A stretch of 64,000 bases of DNA from Bog-159 sp035602155 (GTDB lineage: Bacteria; Acidobacteriota; Terriglobia; Bryobacterales; Bryobacteraceae), in the NCBI GenBank assembly GCA_035602155.1, contig DATNMW010000173.1:41637-105636 (forward strand). The letters are read 5' to 3'. Positions 24,569 through 33,479 of the stretch are shown here, in pieces (position 1 is the first letter of the stretch; every line of letters begins with the position of its first letter). A model generated the notes under the pieces. It was not told the DNA's origin, made no database searches, and saw nothing but the letters and a program-made list of their open reading frames with translations. Position numbers and translations under genes: made by a program.

Positions 24569-25860
24569 AAACCGCTATTACCCCGAACGCGGTCGTCTGG
24601 CCCGCGCCGGATTACGGGACCGTAGCGGCCAGCGTGCGCGATCTCTTCCGCTTTCTCGGCCTCGACGCAGCCAATCCGCTGGGCCGATGGATCAAGCCCG
24701 GCATGACCGTAGTCGTCAAACCCAATTGGGTGAAGCACGAGTTTGGCCATACCGAACGCCAGAACGTCCTATTCACACATCGATCGCTGCTGCGCGTACT
24801 CATTGATGCGGCGCTCCAGGCGCTCGGGGGCGACGGGCGTGTCTACGTGGCCGATGCACCCCTGCAAGGTTCCGACTTCGCCCGTTTCCGGCAGCAGAGC
24901 GGGCTTGCCGAACTGGAAAAGGGCTATGCGCATGCTCCGGTCGCGTTCCTCGACTTGCGGCAGCAATGGGCCGAAATCGACGACGCCAGCAGCTACGTGT
25001 ACGGCATACATCCCCTTGCGGGCGATCCGAACGGCTATTCGCTCGTGGATCTGGGGGCGCGCAGCCGCCTCGCGTGCTTCGGCGTAAATACGCGCTTCGG
25101 GGTCACCGATTATAGCTCCGCAAATACCAACGGCAATCATCATGGCGCGCATCGCTACTCGGTGAGCAATACCCTGCTGAGCGCCGACGTGATCCTAAAT
25201 GTTCCCAAGCTCAAGACGCACATGAAGACCGGCATGACCGGCGCCCTCAAGAATTTCATCGGCATCGTTGGGTCGAAGGATTTTCTACCGCACTTTCGCT
25301 GCGGCTCCGAGAGTGCCGGAGGAGACGAATACCCGGACAAGAACTGGCTCAGCCACGCCGCGAGCCCCGTGCGGGAACTCCTGCAGATGCGCGCGCCTTT
25401 GTGGATATGGAAGCTTGCACGCGCGGGCGCGCAGGCGGCCTCGGCGCCGCTGATTCACGGCGGCGGCTGGCACGGCAACGATACACTATGGCGCACCATA
25501 CACGATCTGGCGGATATCGCGCGCAACTACGCCGTGGACGGCGCGGCCCGGCCGCAGCCCCGAACCATCCTGACGCTGGTGGATGCCATCGTAGCGGGCG
25601 AAGACCGGGGCCCGTTGAAGCCTCGTCCCAAGCCTTGTGGGATGCTGGTATGGGGCGAAGATCCCGGCGCCGTGGATGTGACTTGCGCCGCCCTGATGGG
25701 TTTCGACTGGCGCAAAATTCCGATGCTCCGACATTTGTGCGATGCCGAGGCGCGGGTGTTTACAGCGTTCCAGGGGGAGACTCCCACCGTCTATTCCAGC
25801 GCTGGGCGATTCGAGGCGCCGCTCGGCTGGGCTGGCCAAATCGAGGGCCGGACGGACTAG
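24565..25860 (+). CDS. DUF362 domain protein
   Basis: A 431-residue protein starting at the ATG at 24565, which overlaps the GT2 stop. Features of the DUF362 family are VVKPNWVKHEFGHTERQNVLFTH, VYVADAPLQGSDF, ILNVPKLKTHMKTGMTGALKNFIGIVG and the C-terminal TLVDAIVAGEDRGPLKPRPKP with AGAVDV-like GAVDVTCAALMGFDW. Many DUF362 proteins carry ferredoxin clusters; no CxxCxxC is seen here. The function is unknown; homologues accompany polysaccharide genes and this one is the last gene of the operon, with an inverted repeat 9 bp after its stop. Confidence 0.8.
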   Translation: MKTAITPNAVVWPAPDYGTVAASVRDLFRFLGLDAANPLGRWIKPGMTVVVKPNWVKHEFGHTERQNVLFTHRSLLRVLIDAALQALGGDGRVYVADAPLQGSDFARFRQQSGLAELEKGYAHAPVAFLDLRQQWAEIDDASSYVYGIHPLAGDPNGYSLVDLGARSRLACFGVNTRFGVTDYSSANTNGNHHGAHRYSVSNTLLSADVILNVPKLKTHMKTGMTGALKNFIGIVGSKDFLPHFRCGSESAGGDEYPDKNWLSHAASPVRELLQMRAPLWIWKLARAGAQAASAPLIHGGGWHGNDTLWRTIHDLADIARNYAVDGAARPQPRTILTLVDAIVAGEDRGPLKPRPKPCGMLVWGEDPGAVDVTCAALMGFDWRKIPMLRHLCDAEARVFTAFQGETPTVYSSAGRFEAPLGWAGQIEGRTD

Positions 25861-26293
25861 TCTAAGCTAGCTAGTATCAGCAGCCCGTGGCAGAAGTCAC
25901 TCCCTGACGGTCGTGGCTCCGTAACGCGCTGAATCTACTGAGCCGCGCACGTCAGTAAGCGGTGTTTTGCCACTTGCGCCACGGGCTGCTAGCACTAGCT
26001 GACTATCCGTCTGCTCTTTTCCTTAGAGAGATCGGAACCAAGGGACGAGTATACCGGCTCACGCCGCCTTGCCTCCTCTCTCCGCCAATCTCGCCTTTCA
26101 GTTTCACCAACCGTCCCGTCGTGTTCCGTTACTTTACCTCGAACAACTCCCGAGGCACGCCCGTAGCGCATCTTGCATAAAGTTTCCTTCCGCTTTGCCG
26201 ATTACTTGAGCATGTCCGGGTTCCGGCGACGCTTCTTCTACCGACGATCCACCCTCTGGACTTGTTCGCTGTAAATGAAAGGAACAGAAACTA
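25861..26293. other. gene-free region holding an inverted-repeat element and the leader of the next gene
   Basis: 433 bp without a credible gene. The first 140 bp are the nested inverted repeat described separately. The rest (26001-26293) is less GC-rich in places and should contain the promoter of the secreted propeller protein; a weak ribosome site, AAGGA, precedes its ATG by about 12 nt. A small open frame at 25962-26180 shows no recognisable content. Confidence 0.5.
25869..26000. repeat. 132-bp nested inverted repeat (MITE-like or structured RNA)
   Basis: The outer arms are 25869-25891 and 25978-26000, 23 nt each with 20 matches, including a perfect 13-bp core (AGCAGCCCGTGGC / GCCACGGGCTGCT). 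Inner arms 25904-25919 and 25940-25955 match at 13 of 16 positions, with one further G-U pair possible. The fold would be a long two-tier hairpin starting 8 bp after the stop of the DUF362 gene. It could end the operon, but no T tract is present. The shape resembles a dispersed palindromic or miniature transposable element; no second copy occurs in the window. Confidence 0.6.
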
Positions 26294-29113
26294 ATGTATC
26301 TCCGCTTCGCAATGCATACACCCTGGCTGCGCCTGGCTATGACTTCTCTCGGGGTCACGCTGTTGTCCGCTCAGAATATTTACGTCACCGATGTGACTGG
26401 CGCCGTGACCGTGGCGAATGCATCCACGGGGGCCGTGGTAGCATCGCTACCCTTAACTGGCACACCAGCTGGACTGGCTATGGCCCCAGGGGGTCAGAGC
26501 CTTTATGTCGCACTATATACTGCCAGCAGCGTAGCGGTGATCGACACGGGATCCAATATCGTAAGCGCTACCATCCCTGTCGGCAAGGGGCCGCTGCATG
26601 TTGCAATTACCCCCAACGGCCAAACCGCTTATGTCGTGAATTCGGCTTCCAATACCGTATCGGCCATCAACACGGCGACAAACACCGTGATCGCCACTAT
26701 ACCAGTTGGATCGGCTCCGACCACACTCGCGGTTACGCCGAATGGGGCAAGTGTATTTGTCGCAAATCTGGTCTCGGGCACTGTCTCGGTCATCGGCACG
26801 GTATCTAATACCGTCACTGCCACGTGGCAGGTTGGCCCCGGCGTCAGCGCAATCGCAGTCAGCCCGGATGGCGGAACGTTGTATGTCGCGAACCGCCTCG
26901 CCAATCAGGTGAGACTGTACGGCGCCGTATCTGGGACTCTCGCGAGAACTATCGGTGGTTTAAAGTGGCCGGACGCCATTGCGATCGCTCCGAGCGGTAA
27001 TTTCGCCTATGTATCAAACGGAAACGGGGCATCTGTCTCGGTCATCAACACCACGGCCGCGGCGGCTGTCCCGGTCGGGATAGTGGCCACCGTGGGTGTG
27101 CCTGTCGGACCAACGTCGATCGCGGTCTCTCAGGACGGATCGGAGGTCTATGTGGCCAGCCAAAGTATGAACTCCGTGTCCGTCATTAGCACCGCGACCA
27201 ACGCAATAGTGGGAACGGTGGCACTGTCCGCGCCGTTCGCAGTCCTCGCAGCACCCGTTGCTACGGCTGCCGCTCCGGATTTCTGTAGCGCGGCGCCTAC
27301 CGGGCTGCCGGCGCTGCCGACCTCCGTCATCCTGCCCGCCTTGCCGCAAAACTGCGCCGTCCCAGTTTACCCGTCGCCCACAAACACCGTGAATGTAAAC
27401 ACGGCAGCCGCCCTTCAGGCGGCTCTGACCAACGCGCAGTGCGGGCAGTTGATCGCTGTTCAGGCCGGCATCGTGTACCAGGGCGCTTTCACCGTACCCG
27501 GCCTGGCCTGCCCCGCTACCAATCCTGTGCTGGTTGCAGGCTCGGCGATTGCATCCCTGCCGCCATGGACTGTGCCTGCGCAATCGCTTGCCGGATCGAG
27601 CCAATTTCCCACCCTGGAGAGCACCAATACAAACTCGCCATTGTATGTCAACGATGGCGCGGCGAACTGGTATTTCGCCGGGATCGAGATTACTCTATCT
27701 CCGACCGCCTATTACATCTACCCCATCGTGGCGATGGGTGAAAACACCACCACCGTCGAGGCGCTGCCGCAGAACATTACGTTTGACCGCGTCCTGATTC
27801 ACCCAGCACCCTGTACTGCGGATTCGATTGCCGCCCCATGCAACTATGTGGCGCGGGGCATCGATCTCAACGCAGTGAACGGGACCGTAATGTTCTCTAA
27901 CATATGGGGAATCGTAAACGCAGGCCAGGACTCGCAAGCCATCAACGTAAACAACACGCCTGGGCCCGGTCTGATTCTGGGCAACTACCTGGAAGCGACC
28001 GGCGAAAACCTGATGTTCAATACGGAGTGTACAATCACCGTCTCTGGCAGCGGTTCGACGGGCTTTGTGCCCGGCGATAGCGGCATATCCACCTGTCCGG
28101 CGCCGTCGGACTTCACCGTGCGCCTCAACCACTTCGAGAAACAGATGGCCTGGCAGGCCCTGCCGGCCGGCTGTACTTCGAGCCTGTCCAACTGCTACGA
28201 CGTCAAGAATCACAGCGAAGTCAAGCATGGCCAGCGCATCCTTTACGACTCCAACATCTTTGATACGACCTTCGCGGGTGCGCAGGCCGAGTTTTTGATT
28301 AGCAACTGCTTCTACACAGGGATGTACGTGTGTCGGGATCTCACCTACACAAACAATCTATTCAAGCACGGCCCGCAAGTCGGTGCGGTCGCGGGCAACG
28401 GCGCTCCGGTCAGCGGCGGCACAGCCATCACCACGGGCCAGCGTTTCCTGTACCGCAACAACCTCGCCGTGGACATTAACGGGATCGCCTATGGTGGTCC
28501 TCCCTGCACCGCCAACTCCAGTCCGCCGTACATCAATTGCGCAGGTGGCGCATTCTTCCAAGTACAAAACACGAACGGCGTAATCTTCGACCACAACACC
28601 ACTATTAACGCCACGAGCGTCTACCTGAACGCACTCAATTTTTCCGACGCTCAGCCTTCGACAGACCTCAACTTCCAATACACCAATTCGTTCCAATTCG
28701 GCTCCCCATTCAACGACGGCGGCAGTCCTGGCGCAGCGATTGCGGCGCTCCCGTCCCCTAGCTTTGAAGGTCTCGTGTTGGTGGGCGATTATTGGCAATA
28801 TCCAAACGTCTGGGGAGTGACATACAATCCTGTATACCCAACGGGCGTGAGTTCGCTCAGTTCTTCCGCGGTTTCTGTCGCGGGGAATCCACCGCTTACT
28901 TGTCAGAACAACAACTCTAATATCCAGCAGTGCTGGCCGCTCGATTGGACCTTGGTCGGCTTTGCCGATTTCGTCGGCGGGAACGCCGGAACGGATCTGC
29001 CAGGCACCGCGCTCACGACCGACAGCCCATACCACAACGCGGCGACGGACGGAATGGATATCGGCGCGAACATCCCTGCGGTCCTGGCGGCCATCGCCAG
29101 TGTCGTGCAATAG
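26294..29113 (+). CDS. secreted YVTN beta-propeller / parallel beta-helix protein
   Basis: A 939-residue exported protein. A signal peptide spans about residues 1-27 (cleavage near LLSAQ). Residues about 28-325 are seven propeller repeats of about 42 residues of the YVTN/YNCE type (for example TPNGQTAYVVNSASNTVSAINTATNTV and SPDGGTLYVANR). After a proline-rich hinge, residues about 370-930 look like a right-handed parallel beta-helix with strands such as ITFDRVLIH, RGIDLNAVNGTVMFSNIWGI and VIFDHNTTINATSVYL, and many Cys that may form disulfides. The beta-helix suggests binding or cleaving a polysaccharide, as in pectate-lyase-like folds, but no catalytic motif is recognised. Confidence 0.82.
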   Translation: MYLRFAMHTPWLRLAMTSLGVTLLSAQNIYVTDVTGAVTVANASTGAVVASLPLTGTPAGLAMAPGGQSLYVALYTASSVAVIDTGSNIVSATIPVGKGPLHVAITPNGQTAYVVNSASNTVSAINTATNTVIATIPVGSAPTTLAVTPNGASVFVANLVSGTVSVIGTVSNTVTATWQVGPGVSAIAVSPDGGTLYVANRLANQVRLYGAVSGTLARTIGGLKWPDAIAIAPSGNFAYVSNGNGASVSVINTTAAAAVPVGIVATVGVPVGPTSIAVSQDGSEVYVASQSMNSVSVISTATNAIVGTVALSAPFAVLAAPVATAAAPDFCSAAPTGLPALPTSVILPALPQNCAVPVYPSPTNTVNVNTAAALQAALTNAQCGQLIAVQAGIVYQGAFTVPGLACPATNPVLVAGSAIASLPPWTVPAQSLAGSSQFPTLESTNTNSPLYVNDGAANWYFAGIEITLSPTAYYIYPIVAMGENTTTVEALPQNITFDRVLIHPAPCTADSIAAPCNYVARGIDLNAVNGTVMFSNIWGIVNAGQDSQAINVNNTPGPGLILGNYLEATGENLMFNTECTITVSGSGSTGFVPGDSGISTCPAPSDFTVRLNHFEKQMAWQALPAGCTSSLSNCYDVKNHSEVKHGQRILYDSNIFDTTFAGAQAEFLISNCFYTGMYVCRDLTYTNNLFKHGPQVGAVAGNGAPVSGGTAITTGQRFLYRNNLAVDINGIAYGGPPCTANSSPPYINCAGGAFFQVQNTNGVIFDHNTTINATSVYLNALNFSDAQPSTDLNFQYTNSFQFGSPFNDGGSPGAAIAALPSPSFEGLVLVGDYWQYPNVWGVTYNPVYPTGVSSLSSSAVSVAGNPPLTCQNNNSNIQQCWPLDWTLVGFADFVGGNAGTDLPGTALTTDSPYHNAATDGMDIGANIPAVLAAIASVVQ

Positions 29114-29125
29114 ACAATCTCTACG

Positions 29126-30727
29126 TCACGGCGCGCCGCCAACGCTCGATGGCAACGGCAGCGGGCCGGTCCGGCGGTATAGCGCAAACTCGTAAATGCA
29201 CGGCACCAGTACCTGCTGCTTAACCCAAGCGGGATACCGCCATTCGCGCACCAGTTCTCCGGCAAGCGTCGGATAGCTGCCAACCGGATTCGAGGGAAGG
29301 CCGGCATTGCCCGAACCCAACAGGAAATATGCGACACTCTCGTCCAGCCGCCTGAAAATGCTCGCCGCATGACGGCTTGCCGGCTGCACCGGCTCCTGCG
29401 GCAGTTTCATCAGCGCATACGAGTCGTACACCACCCGGTTGGGATAGTTGTACGATTGCATATGAGAAATCAGCAGCGGGCTTCCCGGCGCCAGCACTGT
29501 AGGCAGGTCGGCGGCGAGTTGCCGCTTCAAATCGAATACCTGAGCGTACGTTACCGGGGCGTAGCTGACGGCGAACTGAAAGACAACGAAGGCCCATAAC
29601 GCCGCGGTCCAGACCATACGGGCGCGCGGTCCGGCAAACACACGTTCCGCCAAATACGCCGTTCCGTGGGTCACCAGAACTATCACGGGAATAAAGAACG
29701 GAAGCGAAAATCTGGGATAGAATACACGGGTTTTGCCAATGATTACGCTGTAGTAGGTCATCAGCGGGACCACCAGAACCCAAAATTCCCGTGCGCGTTG
29801 GTTGCGGAAAAGGAAATAGCCGCCAACCGAGGCCAACGCCAGTATCGGAAGCGTAAAAACCCTGACCAGCCAATCCACCGTGACCCCAAGAATCTGCACC
29901 TCGCCGGCCGGTGAAAGCGGGATCGGTGTAGGGGCGTGGTCCGAAACCACAAACCGAGCGTGATGCCACCAGCGTGCCGGCTGCGGCAGAATGGCCACTA
30001 CGCCGTAACCAATCAACAGCAACGCCGTAAACAAAGCCGCGGCACGGATCCGGGCCGCAAACGAACCAGCCTGGCGCGTCGGGCAGAACAGGATCAGCCC
30101 GCCCGCTCCGATCACCAGACCCACCGCCTGATCCTTCGAACCGACCGCACAGGCAGCAGCTAACGCCGCCGGAATCAGCGACCGTCGGAACGGCTTGTCA
30201 TGAACGCAATAGCCCCATAATAAGAACAACGTGACAGCCCACCAACAGTTATAGGGTATATCCAGAGTAGCAGTCCTGCAGTAATAGACAAAGACCCCGT
30301 TTACGGCAGCTAGCATGATCCCAAACCACGCCCAGTTCCGGTGTGTTTCGACCAACCGAATTGCAATATAGAGAATGATCAACCCCATGCCCGCCGAGAC
30401 CAGATTGCCAAGCAGAATTAGGACGGAAAAAATCGCCGAAACGTCGCGAAACCCATACGGCCATACGGAAGTCAGGTGTGAAATACCGCCTATCGCCCAG
30501 TACACGGCAATGGCTGCTCCATAAATAGGCAGCAGCAGCAACTGATGGAAAGCCGGGTAGACGGTGTTCAGGGAAGAATGTCCGTACTCGGCGACAAACA
30601 GAAGTGGGCCCAGCGGAACGGGGGCATCGTCCTGCGGCGTAAGAGCACTCGGCAGCCCCCAGAATAGTCCCGGCAAAATGAGGAGAAATGTCACCCCGAG
30701 CAGCCCGCGGGGCGATGCAAATTTCAT
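29126..30727 (-). CDS. polyprenyl-phosphate-sugar dependent membrane glycosyltransferase (GT39/PMT-like)
   Basis: A 533-residue protein with about 10-12 membrane helices. The first periplasmic loop carries the acidic pair TPQDDAPVPLG used for catalysis and metal binding in GT-C enzymes, and RTATLDIPYNCWWAVTLFLLW and KDQAVGLVIGAGGL follow. The C-terminal periplasmic domain starts near residue 400. Such enzymes use polyprenyl-phosphate sugars as donors on the outer face of the membrane to glycosylate proteins or glycans. It lies divergent (45 bp) from the DPM1-GtrA gene, which would make and flip such a donor. Confidence 0.78.
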   Translation of the reverse strand: MKFASPRGLLGVTFLLILPGLFWGLPSALTPQDDAPVPLGPLLFVAEYGHSSLNTVYPAFHQLLLLPIYGAAIAVYWAIGGISHLTSVWPYGFRDVSAIFSVLILLGNLVSAGMGLIILYIAIRLVETHRNWAWFGIMLAAVNGVFVYYCRTATLDIPYNCWWAVTLFLLWGYCVHDKPFRRSLIPAALAAACAVGSKDQAVGLVIGAGGLILFCPTRQAGSFAARIRAAALFTALLLIGYGVVAILPQPARWWHHARFVVSDHAPTPIPLSPAGEVQILGVTVDWLVRVFTLPILALASVGGYFLFRNQRAREFWVLVVPLMTYYSVIIGKTRVFYPRFSLPFFIPVIVLVTHGTAYLAERVFAGPRARMVWTAALWAFVVFQFAVSYAPVTYAQVFDLKRQLAADLPTVLAPGSPLLISHMQSYNYPNRVVYDSYALMKLPQEPVQPASRHAASIFRRLDESVAYFLLGSGNAGLPSNPVGSYPTLAGELVREWRYPAWVKQQVLVPCIYEFALYRRTGPLPLPSSVGGAP

Positions 30728-30772
30728 GACGGTAGGATAACATGAGGCGTGGCGACAGCAGCTAATTCCTGG

Positions 30773-31927
30773 ATGAGCGGCGACCCAACGCTGGAACTAT
30801 CCATTATCGTTCCGACGTTCAACGAGCGGGAAAATGTGTTGCCATTGCTGACACGATTGCAGGCAGTGTTAAACGGCACCGTCTTTGAGGTGGTTTTCGT
30901 AGACGACGACTCTCCGGACGGCACGGCGGAGTTGGTGCGGCAGGTAGCGCGCACGGCGCCGCGAGTCAGAGTCATCCAACGGATTGGCAGGCGCGGGCTG
31001 GCTTCGGCTGGACTGGAAGGGATGTTGAGCAGCAGCGCGCCATATATGACGATCATGGACGCCGACCTGCAGCACGACGAATCGGTTCTGCCGGTTATGT
31101 TCGAAAAGATCCGTAGCGGAGAGTACGACCTCGTCGTGGGCAGCCGGAATATCCAAGGCGGCGGAATGGGGACCTTCGCGCGCGAACGGGTGGCCCTGAG
31201 CCAGTTGGGCCGCCGGATCAGTCAGCTCATCAGCCGGCAGGAGCTCAGCGATCCGATGAGCGGATATTTCATGCTGACGCGGGATTTCTTCGACGAGGTG
31301 ATGCGGCGCACTACCGGCGTAGGGTTCAAGATCCTCCTGGATCTGGTGGCGTCCTCTCCGCGGCCGGTGCGTGTCGCCGAAGTGCCTTATGTCTTCCGGA
31401 CACGCCAGCACGGGGAGAGCAAGCTGGATATCAACGTAGGGGTCGAGTACCTTTATTTGATCTCCGACAAGCTGGTCGGCGCCTGGCTACCGATCCGCTT
31501 CGTGGTGTTTTGCCTGGTGGGGTTAGCCGGTGTAGCCGTTCATCTGGGTGTGCTTTGGGTACTATACCGCCGGCTCGACCTTTCGTTTTCCGCTGCCCTG
31601 ATCGCGGCTATCATAGTGGCCATGTTTGGAAACTTCGCATTGAACAACGTGCTTACCTACCGTGACCGGCGCCGTCGCGGCATGAGATTCGTCACCGGCC
31701 TGCTGTTGTTCTGCGCAGCCTGTTCGGTAGGGAGTCTGAGTAATTACGCGGTTGCCAAGTTCTTGGTGGCCAGCGGCATCTGGTGGCCCTTGGCCAGCCT
31801 CTGCGGTCTGGCGGTCGCTTCCGTATGGAACTTCGGGGCTACGGGCATCGTAACCTGGGGTCCCCCGCAACGTACCGCGCGCCCCGAGGCCGTCACCTTG
31901 AACTCGGGCCGCAGCGCGAGCACCTGA
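30773..31927 (+). CDS. polyprenyl-phosphate glycosyltransferase fused to GtrA-type membrane domain
   Basis: A 384-residue protein. Residues about 1-245 are a dolichol-phosphate mannosyltransferase-like GT2 domain: LSIIVPTFNERENV, VVFVDDDSPDGTAE, MTIMDADLQHDES and SDPMSGYFMLTR. Residues about 250-370 are a four-helix GtrA domain (FVVFCLVGLAGVAVHLGVLWVLYRR, ALNNVLTYRDRR). The first domain makes polyprenyl-phosphate sugar and GtrA proteins are thought to help translocate it. The ATG at 30773 is preferred; a GTG at 30749 is in frame. Its last 184 bp overlap the end of the convergent gene at 31744-33402. Confidence 0.85.
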   Translation: MSGDPTLELSIIVPTFNERENVLPLLTRLQAVLNGTVFEVVFVDDDSPDGTAELVRQVARTAPRVRVIQRIGRRGLASAGLEGMLSSSAPYMTIMDADLQHDESVLPVMFEKIRSGEYDLVVGSRNIQGGGMGTFARERVALSQLGRRISQLISRQELSDPMSGYFMLTRDFFDEVMRRTTGVGFKILLDLVASSPRPVRVAEVPYVFRTRQHGESKLDINVGVEYLYLISDKLVGAWLPIRFVVFCLVGLAGVAVHLGVLWVLYRRLDLSFSAALIAAIIVAMFGNFALNNVLTYRDRRRRGMRFVTGLLLFCAACSVGSLSNYAVAKFLVASGIWWPLASLCGLAVASVWNFGATGIVTWGPPQRTARPEAVTLNSGRSAST

Positions 31928-33402
31928 TAATTCTTCTCGTCGTAAATCACCCGATATTGGCTTAACCTCTTTTGCAGCCTGGCGAACTCCGCCGGATTCT
32001 TCAAGTGTACGGTATCGAACCGCCCTTGATAGATCTCCTCGACGAAGATAAAATCGGCACGCTGGCCCGTTTCCAGACCCAGCAGGTGGTCGTCCACGAA
32101 ATTGTCCCGAAAGCCTATGGTAAATCCCAGTTCCTGACTGCCCATGATCAAATCGCCCGGTTTGGCCGTGGCGCGCAAGAAGTCTACAGCCGGGAGATAC
32201 TCGCGGTGATACGGATCGCGCCGTATGCGGTAAGCCACGCCACCCACCTGGATTACAAACATACCCGCTAGGCCCAGGGCTACTAACGGGCGCGTGCGGA
32301 CAGAGTTCTGCCAGCACCAACGGACAAATACTACCAGGGCCGCCGTGTACGGATAGACTAAATAGATGAAATAGTAAGCTGCCTTGGTGCCTTCCAGGAA
32401 CGTATAAAACAAAAAGTAAATGCCGATCAGCCCTAGCAGCACACGGCTCGCACGGTTTCGGCGGACGGCCGGAATGGCGAGCAATCCGGCTATACCCGCG
32501 GCATACGCAAGAAAATTGAACGACTTCAGAAAATGGGGCCCGTAGCTGCCCGGAGAATGCCCGCCGAGACCCATGTTTGTGAGGTAACGCTTCACCAGCT
32601 CATCGCGCACCGCCATCCAGGGCGCAGTCAGGATCTCTGAGCGCGTAGCGATTTGATAACCGTACTGGGCGACGAAGGCCTGCGGGTCTTGCGCGATATA
32701 GGCGCCCCAGGCGAGCGCGCCGACGGCGTAAGGTATGGCCGCAATGGCCACGTGCGCCAAACGGATGCGGCGGCGATCGAAATAAAATACCAGCCAGAGC
32801 GCGCCCAAAAAGGAGAGCATGCCGCCATTCGGGTGGGTGAGGCCGCTGGCGACCACCAGCGTTTGGCTGAACAGAATCGCCAAGCGCAGATTCCTCTCCC
32901 GCCAATGAAGATATACTGCAAACGCGCCAGCCTGAAAGGCGAAGGCCATCGCGTCGGGACGGCCGGTGCCCACGTCGCTCTGGTTGATATAGTCGCACGC
33001 CATCAAGGCCATGAACAGCAACGCGCCGAAACTATCCCCGGTCAGGCGGCGAAAAACCAGCGTCCAGGCCAGCAGCCCAAGCATGCCGCACAAAATCGAC
33101 AGGGCACGCATGGATTCCAGGCTGAAACTGAACAGCCGGTACCAAATGGCCTGCGCCACCGGGTAAATTGGCATGATCCAGTAGGTGTACCGATCGATGT
33201 CCTTGAGTCCAGCCTCCACAAAGCAAGGCGTACCCATGTATCCTCGGACCGCTAACGACCAAGCCGGGGCGCCATGCCATCCTTCGTCGATCCAGGGACG
33301 CAACGCATGCGCGGTGCCTGCGCTCAGTGCGGCGTACGCTGCCAATATGGCTGCGGCGCCGATCGCCAGACGCCCTCTAGGGTAACCTTGCGGGGAGCGC
33401 AT
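31744..33402 (-). CDS. GT39-like membrane glycosyltransferase with antisense-encoded C-terminal tail
   Basis: A 552-residue multi-spanning GT-C protein. An N-terminal helix is followed by the periplasmic loop RPWIDEGWHGAPAWSLAVRGYMG with a catalytic-type acidic residue, then DVGTGRPDAMAFAFQAGAFAVYLHW and HPNGGMLSFLGALWLVFY. About ten helices are predicted, then a soluble tail. The usual family end appears to be near YQVLALRPEFK (about residue 495). The remaining residues, about 55, are encoded antisense to the GtrA domain of the convergent gene and look like read-through. Likely uses a polyprenyl-phosphate sugar in the periplasm. Confidence 0.78.
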   Translation of the reverse strand: MRSPQGYPRGRLAIGAAAILAAYAALSAGTAHALRPWIDEGWHGAPAWSLAVRGYMGTPCFVEAGLKDIDRYTYWIMPIYPVAQAIWYRLFSFSLESMRALSILCGMLGLLAWTLVFRRLTGDSFGALLFMALMACDYINQSDVGTGRPDAMAFAFQAGAFAVYLHWRERNLRLAILFSQTLVVASGLTHPNGGMLSFLGALWLVFYFDRRRIRLAHVAIAAIPYAVGALAWGAYIAQDPQAFVAQYGYQIATRSEILTAPWMAVRDELVKRYLTNMGLGGHSPGSYGPHFLKSFNFLAYAAGIAGLLAIPAVRRNRASRVLLGLIGIYFLFYTFLEGTKAAYYFIYLVYPYTAALVVFVRWCWQNSVRTRPLVALGLAGMFVIQVGGVAYRIRRDPYHREYLPAVDFLRATAKPGDLIMGSQELGFTIGFRDNFVDDHLLGLETGQRADFIFVEEIYQGRFDTVHLKNPAEFARLQKRLSQYRVIYDEKNYQVLALRPEFKVTASGRAVRCGGPQVTMPVAPKFHTEATARPQRLAKGHQMPLATKNLATA

Positions 33403-33479
33403 TTTGTGGAGTTTTGAGTGCTATTGATTGCACGCGGCCTTACGCTAGCGTATCGTGAAGCTGTGCTATTCTGCAAGTC

